From Acidobacteriota bacterium (GTDB lineage Bacteria > Acidobacteriota > Blastocatellia > Pyrinomonadales > Pyrinomonadaceae): a DNA stretch of 20,027 nucleotides. The translations under genes and the position numbers were made by a program. Below are positions 6,629 to 12,651 of this stretch, piece by piece; position 1 is the first letter of the stretch; each line of letters begins with the position of its first letter. The notes beneath the pieces are model-generated. The model was given only the letters and a program-made list of their open reading frames with translations. It made no database searches and was not told the origin of the DNA. The DNA is taken from assembly GCA_020853255.1 (NCBI GenBank), contig JADYZI010000360.1:1-20027 (forward strand). The letters run 5' to 3'.

Positions 6629-7453
6629 ATGGCCTTACAATCCCCGAGATTCCGGAGCAGCAGAAAGCTGGTGCAGGCCGAGGCAGGGCTCACGATAAGA
6701 ACGGGCGCTAGCGGGCGTCACGTTCATCTGGTCCAGATGGCCCTGATCGATCTGGGTTACCCGATGCCGCGGTCAACGACCGACCCCAGATACAGCCCGG
6801 ACGGCGTGTTCGGTAACGAGACCCGTGATAAGCTGATCGCATTTCAGAATGCCAATCGAATTCCACCGACCGGCGCGATCGATCGTGCAACCATCCAGGC
6901 CCTCGACCGGCTCTGCAGAAATTATTCTCACCGCGTACGCCTCCATTTCCGAAGCCTATCCGAAAACAATGTTCCCTTCGAACGTGGTCTTTCGGACGCT
7001 GAGATCGTCTACGGGCAATACGGCATCAAGATCGAATTTGCCTCAGGAATGTCTTTGATGCTTACGGCGCAGGAGGAGGCGGACTTTGCGGTTGTCGATG
7101 ACGCGTGCACCTGGACGATAACGGACGGCGAATACGCTAGGCTGCACCAGATGGGGCCAGCCATTCCCCAGGTGGATATCGGCGTGTTTTACGTTCGCGC
7201 ACTTTCGGATGCTGGCGGGTGCGGCGGCCATATGGTCGGGAGGCCGGCGTGCACAGTAGCGGCGAACGTGACCCGCTGGGCAACAGCCCACGAGGTTGGC
7301 CATGTTCTGCTCACGTCAAACTTCAACCCGACGCACGTGGCTTCGAACCGAAATTTGATGATGGCCGACGTGCTTCACTTCTCCACCACGCCTGTTCTCA
7401 CCGACCGGCAGGTGGCTCAGATCAAAGCGAGTCCGTGCTGCACAAGAGTTTGA
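6629..7453 (+). CDS. Peptidoglycan-binding domain fused to a zincin metallopeptidase
   Basis: A 274-residue protein. Residues about 20-93 form a PG_binding_1-type domain (LTIRTGASGRHVHLVQMALIDLG, the DGVFGNETRDKLIAFQ core and the TGAIDRATIQALD ending). The C-terminal part carries the zincin motif ATAHEVGHVLL (His221, Glu222, His225). A possible third ligand is His236 in FNPTH, and NLMMAD at 242-247 resembles a metzincin Met-turn, followed by LTDRQVAQIKAS as in matrixin-like domains. The gap between the second and third His is longer than in the standard HExxHxxGxxH. No signal peptide or membrane segment is visible, although the domains suggest cell-wall action. The start is set by a strong AGGAGG. 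A hairpin follows the stop. Substrate unknown. Confidence 0.82.
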   Translation: MALQSPRFRSSRKLVQAEAGLTIRTGASGRHVHLVQMALIDLGYPMPRSTTDPRYSPDGVFGNETRDKLIAFQNANRIPPTGAIDRATIQALDRLCRNYSHRVRLHFRSLSENNVPFERGLSDAEIVYGQYGIKIEFASGMSLMLTAQEEADFAVVDDACTWTITDGEYARLHQMGPAIPQVDIGVFYVRALSDAGGCGGHMVGRPACTVAANVTRWATAHEVGHVLLTSNFNPTHVASNRNLMMADVLHFSTTPVLTDRQVAQIKASPCCTRV

Positions 7454-7461
7454 GCTTTGTT

Positions 7462-7496
7462 GGCTTGGGGCGACGGACGCTCCGTCGCCCCAAGCC
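7462..7496. terminator. Perfect 16-bp stem hairpin, terminator or repeat element
   Basis: The arms 7462-7477 and 7481-7496 are perfect inverted copies with a CGC loop. The hairpin starts 8 bp after the zincin stop codon. No T-run follows, so it may be a palindromic repeat or a stabilising 3' hairpin and not a classical Rho-independent terminator. Confidence 0.55.
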
Positions 7497-7592
7497 TTCG
7501 GAGCAAGTGAACACACGATCCTGGGGATATCTTTCCTCTTTTCGCGCCCTTGATTCTGTGAATTGTTCGTTCTTGGGATAGAATATCGCAGG

Positions 7593-8009
7593 ATGGCTGA
7601 CGCGTTTGATTCGTACCGAGCCCCCGAACCGGTCGGGCTTTATCCCCACGCGAGGCGTGTGGGCAACTTGTTGTTTCTTTCTGGCGTCGGGCCGCGTACG
7701 CGCGGTTCAACGAAAATACCCGGCGTTGAATTGAATGATGCAGGCGAGATCGTTTCGTATGACGTTGAAACGCAATGCAGATCAGTGTTCCAAAATGTCC
7801 GTTACATCGTTGAGGACGCCGGATCGGCATGGGAAAACATTGTGGACGTCACGGTTTTTCTGACAAACATGAAAGCTGATTTTGCTGTGTATAATAAGGT
7901 CTATGCCGAGTATTTTGCTGACAATCAGCCGTGCCGGACTACGGTCGAGATAGGCTCGCTGCCGACCCCGATCGCGATCGAGTTAAAGGTCATTGCAACG
8001 ATCGACTAA
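7593..8009 (+). CDS. RidA-family 2-aminomuconate deaminase
   Basis: A 138-residue RidA/YjgF-family protein. Within the kynurenine route a family member hydrolyses 2-aminomuconate to 4-oxalocrotonate (2-hydroxymuconate tautomer) and ammonia. Visible marks are NLLFLSGVGPRTRG near the N-terminus, the conserved Arg115 in PCRTTVEIGSLP, and Glu130 in IAIELKVIAT. I chose the ATG at 7593 because the family fold begins right after it; an upstream TTG would add ten residues. General RidA proteins detoxify enamines/imines, and sequence alone does not fully separate the two. The longer insert IPGVELNDAGEIVSYD and four other kynurenine-pathway genes in the window favour the deaminase. A 20-bp hairpin lies downstream. 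Confidence 0.8.
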   Translation: MADAFDSYRAPEPVGLYPHARRVGNLLFLSGVGPRTRGSTKIPGVELNDAGEIVSYDVETQCRSVFQNVRYIVEDAGSAWENIVDVTVFLTNMKADFAVYNKVYAEYFADNQPCRTTVEIGSLPTPIAIELKVIATID

Positions 8010-8040
8010 AACTTTCGCTTCGTGAACTTTGTGCCGTCAC

Positions 8041-8087
8041 CTTTGCGCCCTTTGTGTTGAGGTGTTTTCAACACAAAGGGCGCAAAG
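8041..8087. repeat. Perfect 20-bp stem palindromic repeat
   Basis: The arms 8041-8060 and 8068-8087 are perfect inverted copies around the loop GGTGTTT. Flanking sequence repeats the same words: CTTTGTG at about 8025-8031 and ACACAAAGG, CCACAAA and ACACAAGG at 8094-8122. The element fills the gap between the deaminase and the alcohol dehydrogenase. It could act as a terminator in either direction or be a dispersed repeat. Confidence 0.7.
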
Positions 8088-8118
8088 TTGAAGACACAAA
8101 GGCCACAAAATAAGACAC

Positions 8119-8124
8119 AAGGAG
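8119..8124 (+). promoter_or_regulatory. Shine-Dalgarno site deciding the alcohol dehydrogenase start
   Basis: AAGGAG lies 5 nt before the ATG at 8130. It argues for that start over an in-frame TTG at 8088, which would put repeat sequence into the protein. Confidence 0.65.
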
Positions 8125-8129
8125 AAAAG

Positions 8130-9203
8130 ATGATAGCAGCTGAATCAACAGGAACAGCAACGAAAGGATTTGCAACACACAGCCCCGACGCAAAGTTTGA
8201 ACCGTTTGAATTTACCCGCCGCGCCGTGGGCCCGCACGATATTTTGATAGACATTGAGTATGCGGGGATTTGTCATTCGGATATTCACCAGGCAAAAAAC
8301 GAATGGAAAGACTCGATGCCGACAAGTTATCCGCTCGTCCCTGGCCACGAGATCGTCGGCCGCGTGTCGCAGGTCGGCGGCGAGGTCACAAAATTCAAGA
8401 TCGGTGATATTGCCGGCATCGGCTGCTTTATCGATTCGTGCCGCGAGTGCGCAAGCTGCAAGAGCGGTCAGGAACAATTCTGCGTCGAGAGAGCTGTCTT
8501 TACTTATAACGGTGTCGAGAGGGACGGCGTAACGAAGACCTACGGCGGTTATTCGAATAATTACGTCATCAATGAAAACTACGCTCTCAAGGTCAACTTT
8601 GACGGTGATCTTTCAGGCGTTGCACCGCTGCTGTGCGCAGGCATCACAACGTATTCGCCGCTCAGGAGATTTAAGGTCGGGCCGGGCCAAAAGGTCGGCA
8701 TCGTCGGGCTCGGCGGACTAGGCCACATGGGCGTGAAACTCGCAAAAGCGATGGGTGCAGAGGTTACGATCTTCAGCACGTCGCCGAAGAAAGAAGCGGA
8801 CGCCAAATCGCTCGGAGCCGATCATTTTGTCGTAACGAGCCACCCGGCAAACCTTGCGCCGCTTACCGGCACATTCAACTTCATTCTCGACACCGTTTCA
8901 GCAGATCACGACGTTAATCCGTACATCAATCTGCTCGGCGTCGGCGGAGCGATGGTCGTCGTCGGCGTACCGCCTAGCCCAAACGCTGTACACAACCTGT
9001 CGCTGATCTTCGGTAACAAGACGCTGTCCGGTTCGCTCATCGGCGGCATTCCCGAGACACAGGAAATGCTCGATTTTTGCGTCCGGCACAACATCACTTC
9101 AGACGTCGAAGTGATCTCACCCGACCGTATCGAGGAAGCCTACGACCGCACGGTAAAGGCCGACGTTCGGTATAGGTTTGTCATAGACATGGCGAGAGCA
9201 TGA
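8130..9203 (+). CDS. Zinc-dependent alcohol dehydrogenase, YahK/cinnamyl-alcohol dehydrogenase type
   Basis: A 357-residue medium-chain dehydrogenase. Catalytic zinc ligands are visible at Cys48 (AGICHSDIHQ), His73/Glu74 (PGHEIVGRV) and Cys169 (LLCAGITTYSPL). The structural zinc site is C104-C107-C110-C118, and the Rossmann motif is GLGGLGHMG at 193-201. The stretch SLIGGIPETQEMLDFC and the ending VRYRFVIDMA closely follow E. coli YahK, an NADPH-dependent broad-range aldehyde reductase. The true substrate is unknown. It lies downstream of the deaminase behind a strong hairpin, so shared transcription is uncertain and a kynurenine role is not implied. Confidence 0.9.
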   Translation: MIAAESTGTATKGFATHSPDAKFEPFEFTRRAVGPHDILIDIEYAGICHSDIHQAKNEWKDSMPTSYPLVPGHEIVGRVSQVGGEVTKFKIGDIAGIGCFIDSCRECASCKSGQEQFCVERAVFTYNGVERDGVTKTYGGYSNNYVINENYALKVNFDGDLSGVAPLLCAGITTYSPLRRFKVGPGQKVGIVGLGGLGHMGVKLAKAMGAEVTIFSTSPKKEADAKSLGADHFVVTSHPANLAPLTGTFNFILDTVSADHDVNPYINLLGVGGAMVVVGVPPSPNAVHNLSLIFGNKTLSGSLIGGIPETQEMLDFCVRHNITSDVEVISPDRIEEAYDRTVKADVRYRFVIDMARA

Positions 9204-9332
9204 CCGCACTCCTATTTTGAGCGTCGAACTGCGGTTGCCTCATGGCTGCATGTGACGCTGCGAACGGCTGTAAAAGGGACGTGAAGGAAGGTCGGTTGAG
9301 GGACCGGCCTACTGGTTGCATGTGAGAAAGTG

Positions 9333-9905
9333 ATGAGATATTTGTTTGTAATCTGGTTTATGTTGGGGCTTGCCTCGGTCCTTGGAGCGCAGACTGTCAA
9401 AGTTCCGGCCGGACGCGCCATAATGGTTGACGGAGATTGCCCGAGCGACGAATGGACTTCTTCCATAAAGATCAAAGCACTTCGAAGTTTTACTATTCGG
9501 TTTCAAAAGACCAAGGACTTTGCTTATGTGTGCGTCGAGTCCGAGAACAGATCGAACCTTATGGTCGAAATGTACTTCTCTGCCGCACAAGGTGAGCTCT
9601 ATACTTTCCACGCTTCAGCCAAACTTGGCGAACGGTTTCTTAAGGGCGCCAAATGGGAACCATTCACCACGAACTGGGACTGGTGGAATGTTCATGGTTG
9701 GACAGCGAGCACGCTACGCGTCAACAGCTTTAACGGTCCAACGTTCAAGCCGACAAAAGCAATGGAATTTCAAATCGATCGCAAACATTTTCGAAGCAAG
9801 CGTTGGTTTGCAATGTTCGACTTTATTTCCGAAACTTCACCGTTCGTTTTCCCAGCAAGCGGTGACAGACTGAATGCCGAAACGTGGTTAGAGTTGAGAT
9901 TATGA
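9333..9905 (+). CDS. Exported CBM9/DOMON-like domain protein
   Basis: About 190 residues. A hydrophobic N-terminus (MRYLFVIWFMLGLASVLGAQ) looks like a signal peptide with an LGAQ cleavage region. The mature part begins VKVPAGRAIMVDGDCPSDEW, which resembles the opening strand of carbohydrate-binding family 9 or DOMON-type beta-sandwiches (IxxDGxxxEW). Paired aromatic residues (WDWWNVHGW) and AMEFQIDRKHF fit the fold. A GTG at 9330 directly precedes the ATG. It stands alone, with 126 bp upstream and 69 bp downstream. Binding function is inferred from weak resemblance only; call it hypothetical exported if a profile search fails. Confidence 0.65.
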   Translation: MRYLFVIWFMLGLASVLGAQTVKVPAGRAIMVDGDCPSDEWTSSIKIKALRSFTIRFQKTKDFAYVCVESENRSNLMVEMYFSAAQGELYTFHASAKLGERFLKGAKWEPFTTNWDWWNVHGWTASTLRVNSFNGPTFKPTKAMEFQIDRKHFRSKRWFAMFDFISETSPFVFPASGDRLNAETWLELRL

Positions 9906-9974
9906 AATTTAGTGTAGTTTAGGACAAGCGAGTAGAATCAAAACCCGATGTACACGAATAAGAAAGGACATTAA

Positions 9975-10481
9975 ATGCAATACGTAGCTCTGCCTCGCGG
10001 CATTAACGTCTCCGGCAGCAATATGATCAAGATGGCGGAGCTCAAGGCGGCATTCGAGTCGCTTGGCTTTGAGAATGTCGTCACCTACATCAACAGCGGC
10101 AATCTCGCGTTCGACGTCAGTAGCCCGCACGTAAGTAAGGGCTCATTTTCGGCCGAGACCAAATTGACGACACAGATCGAATCCGCGATTGCCAATGATT
10201 TCGGCAAACAAATTCCCGTGATGGTCCGCGAACAAGCGGACATCGCCCGCATCCTCACCTCAAATCCCTTCGACGGCCAATTCGATAGCCATAAGGAAAT
10301 GCACGTACTTTTTCTTAAGGAAGAAATGCCAAAGGAAAAACGCGACCAACTCCTAGATGCCGCTCCCGAAGGCGAGCGTTACGCCGCTATCGAACGCGAA
10401 TTGTATTGCCATCTTCCCAACGGAGTCATCAACAGCCTGCTCGGGAAAAGCTTCATCGAAAAGAAACTAAACTCACCGTAA
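9975..10481 (+). CDS. DUF1697 family protein
   Basis: A 168-residue protein with the family's typical opening: YVALPRGINVSGSNMIKMAELKAAFESLGF, then VVTYINSGNLAFD. It ends in the equally typical AIERELYCHLPNGVINSLLGKSFIEKKL. It is close to the usual family length and apparently complete. GAAAGGA 6 nt before the ATG at 9975 supports the start. The family has no settled biochemical function. Nothing in the neighbourhood explains its presence between an exported protein and a toxin-antitoxin pair. Confidence 0.88.
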   Translation: MQYVALPRGINVSGSNMIKMAELKAAFESLGFENVVTYINSGNLAFDVSSPHVSKGSFSAETKLTTQIESAIANDFGKQIPVMVREQADIARILTSNPFDGQFDSHKEMHVLFLKEEMPKEKRDQLLDAAPEGERYAAIERELYCHLPNGVINSLLGKSFIEKKLNSP

Positions 10482-10533
10482 CCGGCCGCAACTGGCGAAC
10501 AGTCGAGAAGCTTTCGGTATTGTAGCTTACAGT

Positions 10534-10575
10534 TTCGTTGACAAATTCGTTGACCTTGCCGTACACTTTTGTGTA
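10534..10575 (+). promoter_or_regulatory. Candidate promoter and operator of the mazEF-like pair
   Basis: TTGACA at 10538-10543 and TACACT at 10562-10567 form a -35/-10 pair with an 18-bp spacer. TTCGTTGAC is repeated directly at 10534-10542 and 10546-10554 (12-bp period). TACAC-TTTT-GTGTA at 10562-10575 is a perfect inverted repeat that overlaps the -10 box and touches the ATG. Such a site would suit autorepression by the antitoxin/toxin complex; that is inference. Confidence 0.5.
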
Positions 10576-10829
10576 TGTCACAAGTACGAGTAAGCCCCGA
10601 TACCCATGAACTACTGAGGACGCTTGCGAGTGAGGCCGGCAAGCCAATGCAGGAGATCATTGACCGGGCAGTCGAGGAATACCGTCGAAGCTCGTTTTTG
10701 CGCGGTCTCAATGAGGATTTTCGTGCTTTGCAGGGAGACGATAAGGCATGGAAGTCTCATAAGGCGGAAATATTGGAGTGGGAATCGACTATAGTGGACG
10801 GCCTTGACCATGAAGATCAGACGCGGTGA
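10575..10829 (+). CDS. MazE-like ribbon-helix-helix antitoxin
   Basis: An 84-residue protein. The N-terminus SQVRVSPDTHELLRTLASEAGKPMQEIIDRAVEEYRR has the strand-helix-helix pattern of ribbon-helix-helix DNA-binding antitoxins. The acidic, likely disordered C-terminus (from about 50) would neutralise the toxin. I used the ATG at 10575 rather than the TTG six bases earlier because it sits next to the candidate operator and gives the natural domain start. It overlaps the toxin gene by 20 bp, the usual sign of antitoxin-toxin coupling. Confidence 0.82.
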   Translation: MSQVRVSPDTHELLRTLASEAGKPMQEIIDRAVEEYRRSSFLRGLNEDFRALQGDDKAWKSHKAEILEWESTIVDGLDHEDQTR

Positions 10830-11151
10830 AGTGTGGCTTGCCAATTTAAGTCCGACCATTGGCCGCGAACTGGCCGGAACACGTCCGGTGCTTATTGCTT
10901 CAAGCGACCTTTTCAATCAAAGCGCGGCGGAACTGATCTTCGCCATCCCGATCACCTCGAAGAAAAAAAATATTCGCTCCCACGTCGCCGTTTTGCCGCC
11001 GGAAGGCGGACTAACACTGCCAAGTTACGCAATGTGTGAGGCGATGCGGTCGATAAGCAAGGGCCGTCTCACAAAACCATTGGGATATATTGAGGCTGGT
11101 ACAATGGATAATATTGAGGACATTCTAAAAATACTCCTCGATCTTTCATGA
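10810..11151 (+). CDS. MazF/PemK-family endoribonuclease toxin
   Basis: A 113-residue protein with the PemK/MazF pattern: RRGEVWLANLSPTIGRELAGTRPVLI at the N-terminus, IPITSKKKNIRSHVAVLPPEGGL in the middle, and PSYAMCEAMRSISKGRL near the C-terminus. Known members cut mRNA at short specific sites. I chose the ATG at 10810; a TTG six bases earlier is possible. The gene overlaps the antitoxin by 20 bp and ends 4 bp before the 3-hydroxyanthranilate dioxygenase start, so the toxin and a catabolic gene are probably on one transcript. All family regions look intact. Confidence 0.88.
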   Translation: MKIRRGEVWLANLSPTIGRELAGTRPVLIASSDLFNQSAAELIFAIPITSKKKNIRSHVAVLPPEGGLTLPSYAMCEAMRSISKGRLTKPLGYIEAGTMDNIEDILKILLDLS

Positions 11152-11155
11152 CATT

Positions 11156-11677
11156 ATGATCCGACGCCCCTTCAATTTCAAACAATGGATCGATGCGCAT
11201 CGCCACCTGCTGAAGCCGCCGGTTGGGAATCAGTGTGTTTACGCAGACGACGATTTTATTGTGATGGTCGTTGGCGGGCCGAATTCACGGAAAGATTATC
11301 ACTGGGACGAGGGCGAGGAACTTTTTTATCAGCTCGAAGGCGACATAAAGGTGCAGATACAGGAAGACGGAAAAGCTGTTGAAGTGCCGATACGCGAGGG
11401 CGAGATGTTTCTCCTGCCGCCGCGCGTCCCGCACAACCCGATCCGCGGCGAAAACACTGTCGGCCTCGTCATCGAGCGCAAACGCCGGACAGGCGAACTC
11501 GACGGCCTGATGTGGTTTTGCGAAAACTGCAACGCAAAGCTCTACGAAGAATATTTCCAACTCACCGACATCGTCAATCAATTCCAAACCGTCTTCAAAC
11601 GCTTCTACGGCGATGAAAACCTTCGAACCTGCGATGAGTGCGGCTCAGTGATGGAGCCGCCGCCGGTTGTTAGCTGA
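11156..11677 (+). CDS. 3-hydroxyanthranilate 3,4-dioxygenase
   Basis: A 173-residue cupin enzyme that opens 3-hydroxyanthranilate to 2-amino-3-carboxymuconic semialdehyde using Fe(II). Iron ligands fit His49 and Glu55 in YHWDEGEELFYQLEGD and His93 in RVPHNP. Substrate-binding Arg45, Arg97 and Glu107 are in the expected places. The bacterial rubredoxin-like site is complete: CENC at 122-125 and CDEC at 159-162. The length equals that of studied bacterial enzymes (about 174). The start lies 4 bp after the mazF-like stop and has no clear Shine-Dalgarno site, so translation may be coupled to the toxin gene. It is followed after 6 bp by a nucleotidyltransferase gene. Confidence 0.95.
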   Translation: MIRRPFNFKQWIDAHRHLLKPPVGNQCVYADDDFIVMVVGGPNSRKDYHWDEGEELFYQLEGDIKVQIQEDGKAVEVPIREGEMFLLPPRVPHNPIRGENTVGLVIERKRRTGELDGLMWFCENCNAKLYEEYFQLTDIVNQFQTVFKRFYGDENLRTCDECGSVMEPPPVVS

Positions 11678-11683
11678 TCGCTT

Positions 11684-12139
11684 ATGTCGGTAATTTTCGA
11701 ACAACTTCAGCTGATCGTTGAATCATTTAACAGGAACGACCTAGAATTCGCTCTTTGTGGCGGTCTGGCGGTTTCGGCCCATGGTCTGATCAGGGCGACC
11801 GAAGACATCGACTTCCTGATCCGCGAGGAAACGCTCGAACGGGCTTACGCGGCTGCTGCAGAAGTGGGTTACGACATTCGCGGACTTGATATATCATTTA
11901 AGGAGCGTACCGTCGAGATTCGCCGTGTTTCCGCCGTCGTTGGCGGCGAAGTGATCTCGCTGGACCTTCTTCTCGTTACGCCCCACGTCGAAGATGTTTG
12001 GAGTACTCGTGAGCATATAGACTTTATGGGGCTTTCGCTCTACGTTGTTTCGCGTGAAGGGCTGATAAAGATGAAAAAGCAGTCCGGGCGTCCGCAAGAC
12101 CTTGCGGACATAGACAGGTTGGAAAATGAAACACGTTGA
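11684..12139 (+). CDS. Minimal nucleotidyltransferase-fold protein (AbiEii/DUF6036-like)
   Basis: A 151-residue protein with the nucleotidyltransferase signature: CGGLAVSAHGLIRATEDIDFLI gives the GG motif at 26-27 and Asp41/Asp43. A third acidic residue is Asp94 in ISLDLLLV. The C-terminus SREGLIKMKKQSGRPQDLADIDRL is typical of small AbiEii/DUF6036-like proteins, some of which act as toxins or antitoxins. It starts 6 bp after the dioxygenase stop and overlaps the next small ORF by 14 bp. Function is unknown; a toxin-antitoxin-type role is one possibility, also suggested by the nearby mazEF pair. Confidence 0.8.
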   Translation: MSVIFEQLQLIVESFNRNDLEFALCGGLAVSAHGLIRATEDIDFLIREETLERAYAAAAEVGYDIRGLDISFKERTVEIRRVSAVVGGEVISLDLLLVTPHVEDVWSTREHIDFMGLSLYVVSREGLIKMKKQSGRPQDLADIDRLENETR

Positions 12140-12308
12140 TATGTCATCTGATGCGGTTACACGGCGCCTGCGGCGGTCCAGCGACTTGCGCGATCTTTGC
12201 GTCGCGCTGATGAAAGCGAAAAAGTCTAGTGATGAAAAGGCTGCGGCGGACGGTTCTAATGTAGGTGAGGTCAAAGTTGCCGAGCCTGATCGCGCGAACC
12301 TTGATTGA
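12126..12308 (+). CDS. Small ORF coupled to the nucleotidyltransferase
   Basis: A 60-residue protein whose ATG overlaps the nucleotidyltransferase 3' end by 14 bp. The first half is basic and likely helical (VTRRLRRSSDLRDLCVALMKAKKS); the second half is Ala/Glu/Asp-rich and probably disordered. I do not recognise a family. The overlap suggests coupled translation and a possible partner of the nucleotidyltransferase. It is also close to what a random ORF could be, so it is kept at moderate confidence. Confidence 0.5.
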   Translation: MKHVDMSSDAVTRRLRRSSDLRDLCVALMKAKKSSDEKAAADGSNVGEVKVAEPDRANLD

Positions 12309-12335
12309 TTGCCGCGTCCGAATGCGAGTTAGGTT

Positions 12336-12610
12336 GAAATTCCCATCCTTTCAGTTGCCACTAGCTTTGACTGAGCAGCTCATCGTCAATATTTCCCTGT
12401 AGAAATTTCCATTCTTTCAATTGCCACTAGCTTTAGCTAGTGGCGGAAATTCAATAGATAAAGGCTTTAGCCGAATCACTGACGAAGCGCTTCCTTATGG
12501 CCTCAACTTCATTCGCTAAAGCCTTATGATTGTTCCAGTTCAAATGGATTTTGGCTAAAGCCCGATTTCGCCTTCATTCCGATCCTCCAGCTTAAGCTGG
12601 AGGCAATTGA
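12336..12610. repeat. Second REP-like palindromic repeat cluster
   Basis: This is the 343-bp gap between convergent genes. A 35-nt unit is present twice, at 12336-12370 and 12402-12436 (GAAATTYCCATYCTTTCART then TGCCACTAGCTTT). The second copy runs into a hairpin, GCCACTAGCT with AGCTAGTGGC, at 12423-12444. Further words are GGCTTTAGCC (12463-12472), GCTAAAGCC (12515-12523) and GGCTAAAGCC (12553-12562). CCTCCAGCTTAAGCTGGAGG at 12584-12603 is a perfect 20-nt palindrome. The sequence differs from the blocks around the RAYT gene, so it is a separate family. Confidence 0.75.
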
Positions 12611-12651
12611 AAAACTTCCTCAAACGACGTCGTACGGCCATACGACCAGAA

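Noticed and set aside
8088..8129. Upstream TTG start for the alcohol dehydrogenase
   Set aside because: It would translate part of the palindromic repeat flank; the ATG at 8130 has its own AAGGAG and matches the family N-terminus.
9215..9228. TTTTGAGCGTCGAA occurring here and again at 18444-18457
   Set aside because: A single 14-nt match in 20 kb is near chance expectation and neither copy has further structure.
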